In this document: piece after piece, positions 1 to 8,472 of the stretch | Numbering within the stretch: position 1 is the first letter of the stretch | Layout of the letters: every line of letters begins with the position of its first letter | Assembly (NCBI GenBank): GCA_902802305.1 | Contig: CADCLG010000001.1 | Span: 124,001-188,000 of the forward strand | From: an uncultured Spirochaetaceae bacterium | GTDB lineage: Bacteria; Spirochaetota; Spirochaetia; Treponematales; Treponemataceae | Length of the DNA: 64,000 nucleotides | Direction of reading: 5' to 3' | Made by a program: the position numbers and the translations under genes | Notes under the pieces: model-generated | Databases searched by the model: none | What the model saw: the letters and a program-made list of their open reading frames with translations, nothing else | What the model was told of the DNA's origin: nothing

Positions 1-25
1 TTACTATATGGTACAGACACGTTAA

Positions 26-56
26 AAAAAATTGCGAAAACTTGGAGCAATTTTTT
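26..56 (+). terminator. Probable terminator of the gene upstream of the window
   Basis: A perfect 10-bp inverted repeat (AAAAAATTGC at 26-35, GCAATTTTTT at 47-56) with an 11-nt loop ends in a T run. It probably terminates, or attenuates, an upstream gene lying outside the window, possibly the permease genes of the sugar importer whose binding protein follows. Confidence 0.55.
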
Positions 57-114
57 AGCGTCTACCATGCGACTTAATTTAGTAAAAAAAAATCGTTTCG
101 TTAGGAGGAAAAAA

Positions 115-1815
115 ATGAAACACAAAAAGATTCTGTCAGCGGTAACCGCCCTGACAATGTTTGCGGCTTCTGTTTTTGCAGCCCCTGCAACAGAAGGTAA
201 TATCAAAAAGATTCGTCCAAAAAAGACAGTTACCTTGGATGTTTATACACAGCTTGCCAACTATTCCGGTATGCAGACAGGTTGGTTTGCCGATGTAATG
301 CTCGAAAAGTTCAACGTAAAGATTAACATCATTCCAGAAACTGGTGGTGCTTATCAGACACGAATGGAAGCAGGAAATCTTGGAGACATCGTAGTTTGGG
401 GCGATAACACAGATAAATATGGCCAGGCTTGTAAAAAAGGTCTTTTGCTCGATTGGGAAGCAGACGGACTCTTAAAAACATGGGGACCATACATCAATGC
501 AAATATGAAAATGGCTCTTCAGAAGAACAAGTTTATGGATTCACCAGATAAAAAGCTTCATGGTTATGGACATGGAGTTTCAACCTCTGCAAAAGATATT
601 CAGTCTTTCTTCTATACATGGGATTTGCGCTATGATTTGTATGAAAAAATCGGTAAACCACGTGTAAAAGATTTGTATGATTTGATTGATGTTCTTGCAA
701 AAATGAAGGAAGTTTGTCCTACAGATGACAATGGAAATACAACTTATGGTGTTTCTTTGTTCAATGATTGGGATGGAAATATGGTAATGTATGTAAAATC
801 ACTTGCAACAGCATATTTCGGATATGATGAGTTTGATTTTGGTCTTTATGATCCTGATTCTGGAACTTTCTATGATTGTCTTGATCCAAACGGACCTTAT
901 ATGTATACATTAAAGTTTATCAATAAACTCAATCAGAAAGGATTAGTTGACCCTGACTCAATGACACAGAAATACAGTGGTATGTCAGAAGATTATCAGA
1001 ACGGAACTGCATTCTGGAACATCTTTAACTGGATGGGTTCTGGAACCTACAACTCTGAAAATCATATTAACGAAGGCAAGGCAATGTATCCGGTTTGTCC
1101 TGAAGACGCTCATCCAATTGTGTACGGTCAGAGTGTTTATGGTGGAAACAGACTTTGGACAATTGGTTCAAAAACAGCTTATCCTGAGCTTTGTATGGCA
1201 ATCATCAACTGGTTCTCAACTCCAGAAGGATATATGACAACACTTTACGGTCCACGCAAAGTTACCTGGGATGTAAAAAATGGAAAGACATATTTTACAG
1301 AACTTGGAAAATTGACTTCTGCTGATTCAAAGACAAACATGCCTGCTCCTTACAAAGGAACTTTCGGAGACGGTGCTTTCCAGATTAACAATATTACCTG
1401 GTGCAGCGACGCATACAATCCGCTTACAACAAACGAAACTTACAATAAATCTTCATGGGAATCAGAACAACTTCCTGCTCAGTCTACAATTGAACAGAAG
1501 TGGCGAGATTGGGCTGGTGCAGCAACTCCTGATAAATACCTGCAGAAAACTCAGTATCGTGTAAGTCCAGGTTCTTTGTATACTGGTGCCGGCGTTCCAG
1601 ATGATTTGTCAATGAAATGGAATCAGGTTGCTGAATGTATCCGCAATGAAACATGGAAGGCAATCTATGCTAAAAATGACGCAGAGTTCCAGTCAATTGT
1701 TGACGGCATGATTAAAGATGCAAAATCTTATGGTTATGAAGAATGTTGCGAACACACACGCAAACAGGCTGCAAAACGTTTTGCTGCAGAAAAACAGGCA
1801 AAAGGCATCAAATAA
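115..1815 (+). CDS. Extracellular sugar-binding protein of an ABC importer (family 1)
   Basis: This is a 566-residue exported protein that probably captures an oligosaccharide in the periplasm for an ABC importer of the LplA/YtcQ type. The N-terminus has a basic KHKK stretch, a hydrophobic core and an AXA-type cleavage site near residue 22 (VFA before APA). No lipobox cysteine is present. The length and the aromatic-rich mature part fit the long (about 550-residue) binding proteins of this group. The start at 115 is chosen because AGGAGG lies just upstream; an in-frame ATG at 67 would add 16 residues in front of the signal peptide. The permease genes are not visible and presumably lie upstream. 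The YesL-like gene downstream is a typical neighbour of such importers. The substrate cannot be read from the sequence. Confidence 0.85.
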   Translation: MKHKKILSAVTALTMFAASVFAAPATEGNIKKIRPKKTVTLDVYTQLANYSGMQTGWFADVMLEKFNVKINIIPETGGAYQTRMEAGNLGDIVVWGDNTDKYGQACKKGLLLDWEADGLLKTWGPYINANMKMALQKNKFMDSPDKKLHGYGHGVSTSAKDIQSFFYTWDLRYDLYEKIGKPRVKDLYDLIDVLAKMKEVCPTDDNGNTTYGVSLFNDWDGNMVMYVKSLATAYFGYDEFDFGLYDPDSGTFYDCLDPNGPYMYTLKFINKLNQKGLVDPDSMTQKYSGMSEDYQNGTAFWNIFNWMGSGTYNSENHINEGKAMYPVCPEDAHPIVYGQSVYGGNRLWTIGSKTAYPELCMAIINWFSTPEGYMTTLYGPRKVTWDVKNGKTYFTELGKLTSADSKTNMPAPYKGTFGDGAFQINNITWCSDAYNPLTTNETYNKSSWESEQLPAQSTIEQKWRDWAGAATPDKYLQKTQYRVSPGSLYTGAGVPDDLSMKWNQVAECIRNETWKAIYAKNDAEFQSIVDGMIKDAKSYGYEECCEHTRKQAAKRFAAEKQAKGIK

Positions 1816-1838
1816 TTTATAATTAACAATTTATAATT
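1814..1838. repeat. Heptamer-period AATT tract A
   Basis: AATT occurs at 1814, 1821, 1828 and 1835, exactly 7 bp apart, starting at the stop codon of the binding-protein gene. The same pattern occurs at three other places in the window (34634, 35024, 62589). Confidence 0.7.
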
Positions 1839-1845
1839 GATTTTT

Positions 1846-1880
1846 GGCTGAATGCTTTTTTTAGTGTTCAGCCATTTTTT
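1846..1880 (+). terminator. Rho-independent terminator after the binding-protein gene
   Basis: GGCTGAA (1846-1852) pairs with TTCAGCC (1867-1873) and is followed by a T run at 1875-1880. It ends transcription about 30 bp after the stop codon of the sugar-binding protein. Confidence 0.7.
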
Positions 1881-1884
1881 ATAC

Positions 1885-1913
1885 TTGTTTCAAAATAGGA
1901 TTTTTTTTATCAT
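1885..1913 (+). promoter_or_regulatory. Promoter of the YesL-like gene, leaderless type
   Basis: TTGTTT (1885-1890), a 17-bp spacer and TATCAT (1908-1913) place the predicted start of transcription at or next to the ATG at 1920. There is no Shine-Dalgarno sequence before this ATG. Confidence 0.5.
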
Positions 1914-1919
1914 ATCGTT

Positions 1920-2687
1920 ATGGGAATTTTTAATATGGATAGTGGCTTTGCTCGCTTTATGAACAAGGCTGTTGATGTTTTTATCTTAAATATTTTGTGG
2001 GTGGTTTTCAGTATTCCTGTCGTAACCATTGGTGCTGCTACTTGTGCCGCTTTTTCTGTTACACTTAAAATGGTTGATGATGAAGAAGGTTATGTCGCCA
2101 AGATGTTTATAAAGGCCTTCAAATCTAATTTCAAGCAAAGCACAATTATGTGGTGTATTACTGCTCCCTGCATTTATCTCTGCTATTTAATCTGGCAGTT
2201 TATTATAAAAGGTGATGATGTACATTTTATAATTATAATTGGAGCTATCCTTTTTACAGCAGTCGCTATCTGTGTAAATCTTTATACTTATGCCATAATT
2301 GCCCGTTACGACAATACCTTGAAAAAATCAATCCTCAATTCAGTTGTGATTTGTATGCTCTATTTCTGGCGTACCCTTATGATTGTTGCACTTGTCGCTC
2401 TGGAACTATTACTTATTTTTTGGAATCGATGGACTATGCTTGCAGGCATTCTCATCGGTCCTGAGTTTATCATTTATACAATCAGCGGTGTTTCAAAGCG
2501 GATTTTTCAGACAATTGAAAAAAATGGTGGTGTGATTGTTCCTCCTGTTTCAAGCTCTGATGAACCTTCTGACGATGTCACTGATGAATCAGACGAAAAT
2601 GATGAAGAGGTTGATGATGAAACAGAAGAGCCTGTTACGGACGCTGATGAGAGTCAAAATGAAGAATCAGATGAAAATAATGAATAA
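1920..2687 (+). CDS. YesL/DUF624-family integral membrane protein
   Basis: This 255-residue protein resembles the YesL (DUF624) family, small polytopic membrane proteins encoded beside carbohydrate ABC importers; their function is not established. The N-terminus (GIFNMDSGFARFMNK followed by a membrane helix ending in SIPVVTIGAAT) is the typical family opening, which supports the start at 1920 over the in-frame ATG at 1935. About five hydrophobic segments cover residues 18 to 195. The last 45 residues are a strongly acidic, low-complexity tail rich in D, E and S, which is unusual for the family and probably faces the cytoplasm. It follows the sugar-binding protein but is separated from it by a terminator and has its own promoter. 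Confidence 0.75.
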   Translation: MGIFNMDSGFARFMNKAVDVFILNILWVVFSIPVVTIGAATCAAFSVTLKMVDDEEGYVAKMFIKAFKSNFKQSTIMWCITAPCIYLCYLIWQFIIKGDDVHFIIIIGAILFTAVAICVNLYTYAIIARYDNTLKKSILNSVVICMLYFWRTLMIVALVALELLLIFWNRWTMLAGILIGPEFIIYTISGVSKRIFQTIEKNGGVIVPPVSSSDEPSDDVTDESDENDEEVDDETEEPVTDADESQNEESDENNE

Positions 2688-2738
2688 AAATCTGACTGAA
2701 TCTCTTTGATAAATACATATAATGCGGAATCTCTGCCA

Positions 2739-2768
2739 AAAATCCACTAAAATCCACTAAAACCAATC
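2739..2768. repeat. 10-bp direct repeats just upstream of the glnA promoter
   Basis: AAAATCCACT is repeated at 2739 and 2749, with a partial third copy (AAAACCAATC) at 2759. The array ends 6 bp before the glnA -35 box. One-helical-turn spacing suits cooperative binding of a regulator, but no regulator is identified. Confidence 0.4.
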
Positions 2769-2774
2769 ATTTTT

Positions 2775-2803
2775 TTGACAATTCACCATTCCTGCCTTAA
2801 AAT
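2775..2803 (+). promoter_or_regulatory. glnA promoter (sigma70 type)
   Basis: A perfect TTGACA (2775-2780), 17-bp spacer and TAAAAT (2798-2803) give a near-consensus promoter with transcription expected around 2810, leaving a 5' leader of about 27 nt that carries the glnA ribosome-binding site. Confidence 0.75.
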
Positions 2804-2836
2804 TAAAGAATAACAAACTTTAAAGAAGAGGAAAAA

Positions 2837-4261
2837 ATGGCAAAAACAGCAAAAGATGTCATGCAGATGATTAAAGACAATGACATCAAAATGGTCGATT
2901 TTAAAATGGTTGATATTAACGGACAGTTCAGACACGTTACTATTCCCGCCCAAAACTTTAACGAAGATGTCATGAAGGATGGTGTCGGCTTTGATGCTTC
3001 CAACTACGGCTATGCAGTTGTTGAAAAATCTGACATGGTTTTTATTCCGGATCCTGATACCGCATTGATAGATCCTTTCTGCGAGATTCCAACTCTTTCA
3101 ATGACCGGTAATGCAATGATTATTGATTACCCTGAAAACCGTCCTCTTGCACAATATCCTCGAAATATTGTTCTTGCTGCTGAAAAATACATGAAGGATT
3201 CTGGCATTGCAGATGAAATGCTCATTCTTCCTGAGTTTGAGTTCTATCTCTTTGATGATGTTGCCTGGGATATAAGTCACAATCGTATTGCTGCAGAAAT
3301 AGATGCAGACCAGGCTCCATGGAACACTTACAACCAAGGTTTTGGAAATGTAATTGGTTCACAAAAGGCTTATCATGTTGCAAAACCTCTTGATACAAGC
3401 TTTGAATGCCGCAGCGAAATGTGTATGGAAATTGAAAAGGCTGGTATTCCTGTTAAGTATCACCATCCAGAAGTTGGAGCTGCCGGACAGTTTGAAATTG
3501 AACCTAAGCTTGGAAAAATGAGCAAAATGGCAGACGGCACAATGATGATTAAATACATTATTCGCAATGTTGCCGCAAAATATGGAAAAACTGCAACCTT
3601 TATGCCAAAGCCTGTTTATAACGAAGCAGGAAGCGGAATGCACATTCACATGCTCTTGCTCAAAAATGGCGAACCAGTTTTCAGTGATGATAATGGTTAT
3701 TCTCATTTAAGTCAGGACGCTCACTACTTTATGGGCGGACTTTTAAAACACATCAGTGCCTTGTGTGCTCTTACAAATCCAAGTACAAACTCTTTCAAAC
3801 GACTTGTTCCTGGTTTTGAAGCACCTGTTACTGTAGGTTATGCAACCTCTAACCGCTCGGCAGTTATTCGTATTCCAGCTTATGCTAAAACTCCAAAAAT
3901 GCGCCGCTTTGAGCTCCGCAATCCAGATGCAACTTGTAATCCATACTTTGCTTATGCTGCAATTTTGATGGCTGGTCTTGATGGCATAAAAAATAAGATT
4001 GACCCTCACAAAAATGGCTGGGGTCCTTATGATGTAAATCTTTACACTCTCAGCGACAAGGAAAAGAAAAAACTTAAACAGCTTCCAACTCGCCTTGATG
4101 ACGCTCTTGATGCTCTAGAAAAAGACCATGCTTTCTTAACAGAAGGCGGAGTTTTCCCAGAAGAGCTTCTCAAGAACTTTATCAAGACAAAGCGCGCAGA
4201 ATTAGCTAAGTTTAATGCAATTCCGCATCCTGCTGAGTTTGATTCATATTTTAACTGCTAG
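2837..4261 (+). CDS. glnA: Glutamine synthetase, type I
   Basis: This 474-residue cytoplasmic enzyme makes glutamine from glutamate, ammonia and ATP, the main entry of ammonia into the cell. The length is that of GSI. Recognisable parts are the beta-grasp N-terminal domain with the D-G-V-G-F-D-A-S loop, the metal and glutamate region around EAGSGMHIHM, the ATP region NPSTNSFKRLVPGFEAP and the RNPDATCNPYFAYAA block. The loop that carries the adenylylated tyrosine in enteric GSI reads VNLYTLSDKE here, so control by adenylylation is doubtful. AGAGG before the ATG fixes the start. A strong promoter and phased direct repeats lie upstream. It is monocistronic and converges on the MATE gene. Confidence 0.95.
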   Translation: MAKTAKDVMQMIKDNDIKMVDFKMVDINGQFRHVTIPAQNFNEDVMKDGVGFDASNYGYAVVEKSDMVFIPDPDTALIDPFCEIPTLSMTGNAMIIDYPENRPLAQYPRNIVLAAEKYMKDSGIADEMLILPEFEFYLFDDVAWDISHNRIAAEIDADQAPWNTYNQGFGNVIGSQKAYHVAKPLDTSFECRSEMCMEIEKAGIPVKYHHPEVGAAGQFEIEPKLGKMSKMADGTMMIKYIIRNVAAKYGKTATFMPKPVYNEAGSGMHIHMLLLKNGEPVFSDDNGYSHLSQDAHYFMGGLLKHISALCALTNPSTNSFKRLVPGFEAPVTVGYATSNRSAVIRIPAYAKTPKMRRFELRNPDATCNPYFAYAAILMAGLDGIKNKIDPHKNGWGPYDVNLYTLSDKEKKKLKQLPTRLDDALDALEKDHAFLTEGGVFPEELLKNFIKTKRAELAKFNAIPHPAEFDSYFNC

Positions 4262-4270
4262 ATTTGTAGT

Positions 4271-5641
4271 TTATGAATTGTTTTCTGGCTGATTAATATC
4301 TCTTGTTATATTTTTCAGCCAGCCTTTCTTTTTATAGTGAATGATTACAACCGGCATTTTTTCGAACTCATCAAGGAAGAGTATAAAATAAACCCAAAGT
4401 GGTGGAAGTTTAAGAACGAAGGCTGCAATCAATCCGAGCGGAACCGATACACACCACATACTGATTGAATCCATAATAAAACCAAACTTAGAATCTCCAC
4501 CTGCACGGAAAATCCCGCAAATCAGAACTGTATTTATAGCAGCTCCAATTACAGAGAAGGCGTTTATAAACAAAAGTACATTTCTGTAATGAGCGGCGGT
4601 CTCACTCAAATCAGCAATTAAAGGAAGAACCGGATAGAGGCAAATGATTAAGACTGCTCCAAGAAGGCCTGAAAGGGTCGTAACTTTTGCAAGACGGGCG
4701 GCATTCCTTTCTGCAAGCTCCATATCGCCAGCTCCCATGTATTTTCCAAGAACAATTGCTCCACCATAGGCCATACCAAAGCAAAGTACCGAGCCCAGCT
4801 GTCTTACTGTATTTACAACGGAGTTTGCGGCAACAATATCTTCACCGAGATGTCCCATAATTACAGAATACATTGCAAAAGCAGCTCCCCAGACAAGTTC
4901 GTTTCCAACTGCAGGAATTGAGTACTTAAAAAAGTCCCGGCTAAGCAGACGGTTGCGCCTGAAAATACAGCTGATGGAAAAATGAACATCCTTCTGTCTG
5001 GCGGCATAAACAAAGCAGATTACCATTTCAATAAAGCGGGCAATGGAAGTTGCGATTCCTACACCAAGAATACCAAGCTTTGGAATGCCAAACAAACCAA
5101 AGATAAAAACTGCATTCAATCCGATATTTAGAAAAAGTGTTACCGTTGCAGTTACTGAAACAATCTTAACTCTTTCAATACTTTTAAAAGCCGCCTGATA
5201 CATCTGAGCAAAAGAAAGGCATACATAGGAAAAACTTGCGGCTCTCAGGTAACGGCAGCCTTCTGCAATAAGGGCCTGATCCTTTGTAAAAATAAGCATT
5301 AAAATCCGCGGATAAAAAGCCGCTACAAGTGCAACCAGAATCTCTACCGTGCAGCAAATGCGTAAACCGATTCCTAACAGGGTTTTTATTGATTCAGTAT
5401 CTTTCTTTCCCCAATACTGTGCTCCCAGCATTACAAGTCCGGAAGAAAGGCCAGTGGAAATCATAAAAAGAATAAAAGCAACGTTTCCTGCAAGAGCTGA
5501 AGCCGCAATAGCAGTCTGCCCGATAAAACCCAGCATAATTACATCAGCGGAGTTTACAGCAGAAGAAATGAGATTTTGAATTGCCATCGGCTGAACGACG
5601 TTGCGCAGCTCTTTATAAAAAGTTTTTGCTTCGGTTGTCAT
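4271..5641 (-). CDS. MATE-family multidrug/metabolite efflux transporter
   Basis: This protein of about 456 residues is a polytopic inner-membrane antiporter of the MATE family, which usually exports cationic drugs or metabolites using Na+ or H+. Twelve hydrophobic segments can be counted, arranged as two related halves. The first helix region (MAIQNLISSAVNSADVIMLG) and the GLSSGLVMLGAQYWGKKD stretch are family hallmarks. The ATG at 5641 (MTTEAKTFYKEL) gives the normal MATE N-terminus; an ATG at 5728 would add 29 residues that are not family-like. No Shine-Dalgarno site is seen before 5641, but a TATATT lies 8 bp upstream, so the message may be nearly leaderless. The substrate is unknown. Confidence 0.85.
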   Translation of the reverse strand: MTTEAKTFYKELRNVVQPMAIQNLISSAVNSADVIMLGFIGQTAIAASALAGNVAFILFMISTGLSSGLVMLGAQYWGKKDTESIKTLLGIGLRICCTVEILVALVAAFYPRILMLIFTKDQALIAEGCRYLRAASFSYVCLSFAQMYQAAFKSIERVKIVSVTATVTLFLNIGLNAVFIFGLFGIPKLGILGVGIATSIARFIEMVICFVYAARQKDVHFSISCIFRRNRLLSRDFFKYSIPAVGNELVWGAAFAMYSVIMGHLGEDIVAANSVVNTVRQLGSVLCFGMAYGGAIVLGKYMGAGDMELAERNAARLAKVTTLSGLLGAVLIICLYPVLPLIADLSETAAHYRNVLLFINAFSVIGAAINTVLICGIFRAGGDSKFGFIMDSISMWCVSVPLGLIAAFVLKLPPLWVYFILFLDEFEKMPVVIIHYKKKGWLKNITRDINQPENNS

Positions 5642-5793
5642 GAGTTGTAAATATAGCATAGATGAGGGGAAAAGACTAGCAATGAGGAAGCACTGTAAGT
5701 GAAACTTTTTAATGACATTATTTTGCAAATATGTTAAACTATTGATAACTTGAATACTAGAATATTAGTTCTAAAAACAAAAAGCATTAAATA

Positions 5794-5802
5794 TGCTATA
5801 AT
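5794..5802 (+). promoter_or_regulatory. Extended -10 promoter of eda
   Basis: TGC followed by a perfect TATAAT (5797-5802) forms an extended -10 element; the -35 region is weak. The transcript would start near 5809, just before the AAGAGG ribosome-binding site (5810-5815) of eda. Confidence 0.5.
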
Positions 5803-5820
5803 CATAAATAAGAGGCATTT

Positions 5821-6459
5821 ATGAACGATACATTAAAGCAGATTGGAGCAACTGGAATTGTACCGGTTGTCGTTTTAAACAAAGTTAGTGATGCAGAACC
5901 GCTTGCAGAAAGCTTGATAAAAGGTGGTCTTCCCTGTGCAGAAGTAACCTTCCGAACCGATGCAGCAGAAGAAAGTATTCGGGCAATTTCTAAAAAGTTT
6001 CCGAATATGTTTGTGGGGGCTGGAACTGTTCTTACTACCGAGCAGGTTGACCGTGCTATTGGGGCTGGCGCAAAGTTTATTGTTTCACCGGGCTTGAATC
6101 CTAAGGTTGTGGAATACTGTCTAAAAAAAGGCTATCCGATTACTCCGGGAATTATGACTCCAACTGAACTTGAAGTTGCACTTGGCTTTGGCCTGGATGT
6201 AGTTAAGTTTTTCCCAGCCGAAAATGCAGGTGGTCTAAAAATGATTAAGGCTATGAGTGCACCTTACACAATGATGAAGTTCATGCCTACAGGTGGAATC
6301 AATGCTACAAACGTACGAGACTATCTTGCCTGTGACAAAATCCTTGCTTGTGGTGGCAGCTGGATGGTTAAGGGTGATTTGATTGCGGCTGGTAACTTTG
6401 ATGAAATTGAAAAATTGACAAAGGAAGCTGCGGCTATTGTAAAGGAAATAAGAAACTGA
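5821..6459 (+). CDS. eda: KDPG/KHG aldolase
   Basis: This 212-residue cytoplasmic class I aldolase cleaves 2-keto-3-deoxy-6-phosphogluconate to pyruvate and glyceraldehyde 3-phosphate. The Schiff-base lysine is K129 in LDVVKFFPAE, and E41 in AEVTFRT is the expected catalytic acid/base. The GAGTV and SPGLNP phosphate-binding loops and the MPTGGIN segment near the C-terminus are present. Length is typical. AAGAGG 5 bp upstream supports the start. The KDG kinase gene follows after an 87-bp gap, so the two enzymes would carry ketodeoxygluconate, the product of uronate and pectin breakdown, into glycolysis. Confidence 0.93.
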   Translation: MNDTLKQIGATGIVPVVVLNKVSDAEPLAESLIKGGLPCAEVTFRTDAAEESIRAISKKFPNMFVGAGTVLTTEQVDRAIGAGAKFIVSPGLNPKVVEYCLKKGYPITPGIMTPTELEVALGFGLDVVKFFPAENAGGLKMIKAMSAPYTMMKFMPTGGINATNVRDYLACDKILACGGSWMVKGDLIAAGNFDEIEKLTKEAAAIVKEIRN

Positions 6460-6460
6460 T

Positions 6461-6529
6461 TGTCATTGTCGGGTTTGACCCGACAATCTTTTGAGCAATA
6501 TGATTCTCGGGACAAGCCCGAGAATGACA
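6461..6529. repeat. Pair of REP-like palindromic repeats, head to head
   Basis: Two 28-bp units lie in inverted orientation (6461-6488 on +, 6502-6529 on -) with a 13-bp spacer. Each starts with TGTCATT and ends in AATC. Unit 1 forms a perfect 10-bp stem (6465-6474 with 6478-6487); unit 2 a 9-bp stem (6503-6511 with 6517-6525). The units are 24/28 identical. They fill the eda-kdgK gap and may stabilise the eda end of the message or tune kdgK expression. Confidence 0.75.
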
Positions 6530-6546
6530 CTTTTTAGGAGAATAAT

Positions 6547-7566
6547 ATGAAGGTAGTTACATTCGGTGAAATAATGTTGAGACTGGAACCTGAAGGATAT
6601 TTCCGTTTTGTTCAGGTTGATAAAATGACTTCCACTTTTGGCGGTGGTGAAGCTAACGTTGCTGTTTCTCTTGCAAACTATGGCTTGGATGCCTATTACG
6701 TTACAAAGCTTCCAAAACACGAAATTGGACAGGCTGCTATAAACAGCTTGCGCCGCTATGGTGTAAATACAAATTATATTGTACGTGGTGGCGACCGTGT
6801 TGGTATTTATTACAATGAACGTGGTGCAAGTCAGCGTGGTTCAAAGTGTATTTACGACCGTGCCCATTCTTCAATTGCAGAAGCAAAACCAGAAGATTTT
6901 AACTGGGCAGAGATTTTTAAGGATTGTAAATGGTTCCATCTTACTGGTATTACTCCAGCCTTGGGCGGAAACCTTGTTCAGATTTGTATAGAAGCCTGTA
7001 AAGCTGCAAAGGCTGCTGGTGCAACTGTTAGTTGTGACTTAAATTACCGCGGTAAGCTCTGGACTCGTGATCAGGCCCGTGAAGCTATGACTCAAATCTG
7101 CAAATACGTTGATGTCTGCATTTCTAACGAAGAAGATGCAAAGGATGTTTTTGGCATTGAAGCAGAAAATACAGATATTACAGGCGGAAAGCTTAATAAA
7201 GACGGCTATAAATCAGTTGCTAAGCAGCTGGCAGATAAGTTTGGCTTTAAAAAGGTTGCAATCACACTGCGAACTTCTATAAATGCAAACCGCAACAATT
7301 GGGCAGCCCTGCTTTATGATGGCAAAGACTATTGCTTCTCTAAAGAATACGAAATGTACATTGTAGACCGTGTTGGTGGCGGCGACAGTTTTGGTGGCGG
7401 ACTCATCTATTCTCTGCTTAATGGAAAATCAACACAGGATGCTGTAGACTTTGCCGTAGCTGCAAGTTGTCTTAAACATACAATTGAAGGCGACTACAAC
7501 ATGGTCAGTGTTGATGAAGTAGAAAAACTTGCAGCTGGAAACGGAAGCGGTCGAATCCAGCGTTAA
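6547..7566 (+). CDS. kdgK: 2-keto-3-deoxygluconate kinase (PfkB/ribokinase family)
   Basis: This 339-residue cytoplasmic sugar kinase probably phosphorylates 2-keto-3-deoxygluconate to KDPG, the substrate of the aldolase encoded just upstream. The PfkB fold is shown by the opening VTFGEIMLRL, the sugar-binding FGGGEANVAVSLA stretch, and the signature VDRVGGGDSFGGG with catalytic D280 and the anion-hole glycines. AGGAG at 6536-6540 sets the start. Substrate assignment rests on the neighbouring eda gene and overall similarity; a related ketohexose or ribose kinase role is possible but less likely. Confidence 0.88.
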   Translation: MKVVTFGEIMLRLEPEGYFRFVQVDKMTSTFGGGEANVAVSLANYGLDAYYVTKLPKHEIGQAAINSLRRYGVNTNYIVRGGDRVGIYYNERGASQRGSKCIYDRAHSSIAEAKPEDFNWAEIFKDCKWFHLTGITPALGGNLVQICIEACKAAKAAGATVSCDLNYRGKLWTRDQAREAMTQICKYVDVCISNEEDAKDVFGIEAENTDITGGKLNKDGYKSVAKQLADKFGFKKVAITLRTSINANRNNWAALLYDGKDYCFSKEYEMYIVDRVGGGDSFGGGLIYSLLNGKSTQDAVDFAVAASCLKHTIEGDYNMVSVDEVEKLAAGNGSGRIQR

Positions 7567-7575
7567 TAGGAAACT

Positions 7576-8412
7576 TCAGACAATAACAGAAGCTTTTAAA
7601 AATTCTGCAATTCCGTTGTGGTTATTGTCTGTTGGAGTAACAAAGTCTGCAATATCGCGGATTTCTTTTAGCCCGTTAGACATTGCAACACCCCAGGTTG
7701 CGTGTCTAATCAGGCTTTCATCATTCATACTGTCACCAAATCCCATGGTAAGAACTTTTTCGCCACTTTTTGAGGCAATATGTTCTGCAAGCCAGTCTAT
7801 GGCTTCACCTTTTCCACAATTTGGTGGCAATATTTCCAAAAAGTAAGGCTTGCTTATAAAAATAACAGCCCGCTCACCAAACTCTTTACGCAATTCTGCC
7901 TGTAATTTTTGTAAAAGTTCAGGCTCTCCCGGAACAAGCATTTTTGTAAAAGGGGTTTTCAAAAAAGAATCATAATCTTCAACAACCTTGCCCTTTAATC
8001 CGCATAAATCTACATCAAGGCGAGTCCATTTTGTTTCTTCGCGGTAATAAATTGTATCTGATGTATAAACTTCGGTTCTTAAGCCCCAGCTTTCAGCAAT
8101 TTCATTCGTGCGCAAAAGAATGTCTGAATCAACCTTGCGGCAGTAAATCTGTCTACGTTCGTGTAAATCAAAAATTGAACAGCCATTGATTGCAATAATA
8201 TAACGACCGCTTTCTTTTCCAGCAATTTCAAGTCGCCTTACAAAAGGAAGAATTGCATCTTCTGCGCGACCAGAACAAAGAACAATGTAAATACCACGAT
8301 TTGCACATTCGCGCAAGGCAAAAACGGTTTCATCATCAATCCGGCGTTGGTCATTAAGCAGTGTATCGTCCAGATCCAGGGCAATAAGTTTGGGGTTAAG
8401 TTTATTCGTCAT
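7576..8412 (-). CDS. Cof-type HAD-family sugar-phosphate phosphatase
   Basis: This 278-residue cytoplasmic hydrolase belongs to the Cof (HAD IIB) group, which dephosphorylates sugar phosphates or pyridoxal phosphate. The nucleophile motif is LDLDDTLL with D13 and D15, motif II is LCSGR, and the C-terminal GFGDSMNDESLI loop gives the Mg2+ ligands. The Cof-type cap lies between. The start at 8412 lacks a Shine-Dalgarno site, but a -35/-10 pair puts transcription within 1-2 nt of the ATG. It converges on kdgK with a 9-bp gap. The physiological substrate cannot be inferred. Confidence 0.85.
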   Translation of the reverse strand: MTNKLNPKLIALDLDDTLLNDQRRIDDETVFALRECANRGIYIVLCSGRAEDAILPFVRRLEIAGKESGRYIIAINGCSIFDLHERRQIYCRKVDSDILLRTNEIAESWGLRTEVYTSDTIYYREETKWTRLDVDLCGLKGKVVEDYDSFLKTPFTKMLVPGEPELLQKLQAELRKEFGERAVIFISKPYFLEILPPNCGKGEAIDWLAEHIASKSGEKVLTMGFGDSMNDESLIRHATWGVAMSNGLKEIRDIADFVTPTDNNHNGIAEFLKASVIV

Positions 8413-8421
8413 GATTTGCTA

Positions 8422-8450
8422 ATAATATAAAAAAGCGGAACAAATCTCAA
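8422..8450 (-). promoter_or_regulatory. Promoter of the Cof-type phosphatase gene, leaderless type
   Basis: On the minus strand TTGAGA (8445-8450), a 17-bp spacer and TATTAT (8422-8427) lie 9 bp before the ATG at 8412. The -35 box sits in the loop of the preceding operon's terminator. Confidence 0.55.
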
Positions 8451-8471
8451 CTATACGCTCAGGGCTTCCGC
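8434..8471 (-). terminator. Terminator of the two-component operon
   Basis: GCGGAA next to the histidine kinase stop codon (8466-8471) pairs with TTCCGC at 8435-8440, followed on the minus strand by a T run. The loop is long (about 25 nt) and contains the promoter of the next gene. Confidence 0.5.
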
Positions 8472-8472
8472 A

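Noticed and set aside
67..114. Upstream ATG for the first sugar-binding protein
   Set aside because: The AGGAGG site and the signal peptide both point to the ATG at 115.
3098..4009. Open frames antisense to glnA
   Set aside because: They mirror codon bias of glnA, have no ribosome-binding sites and show no family features.
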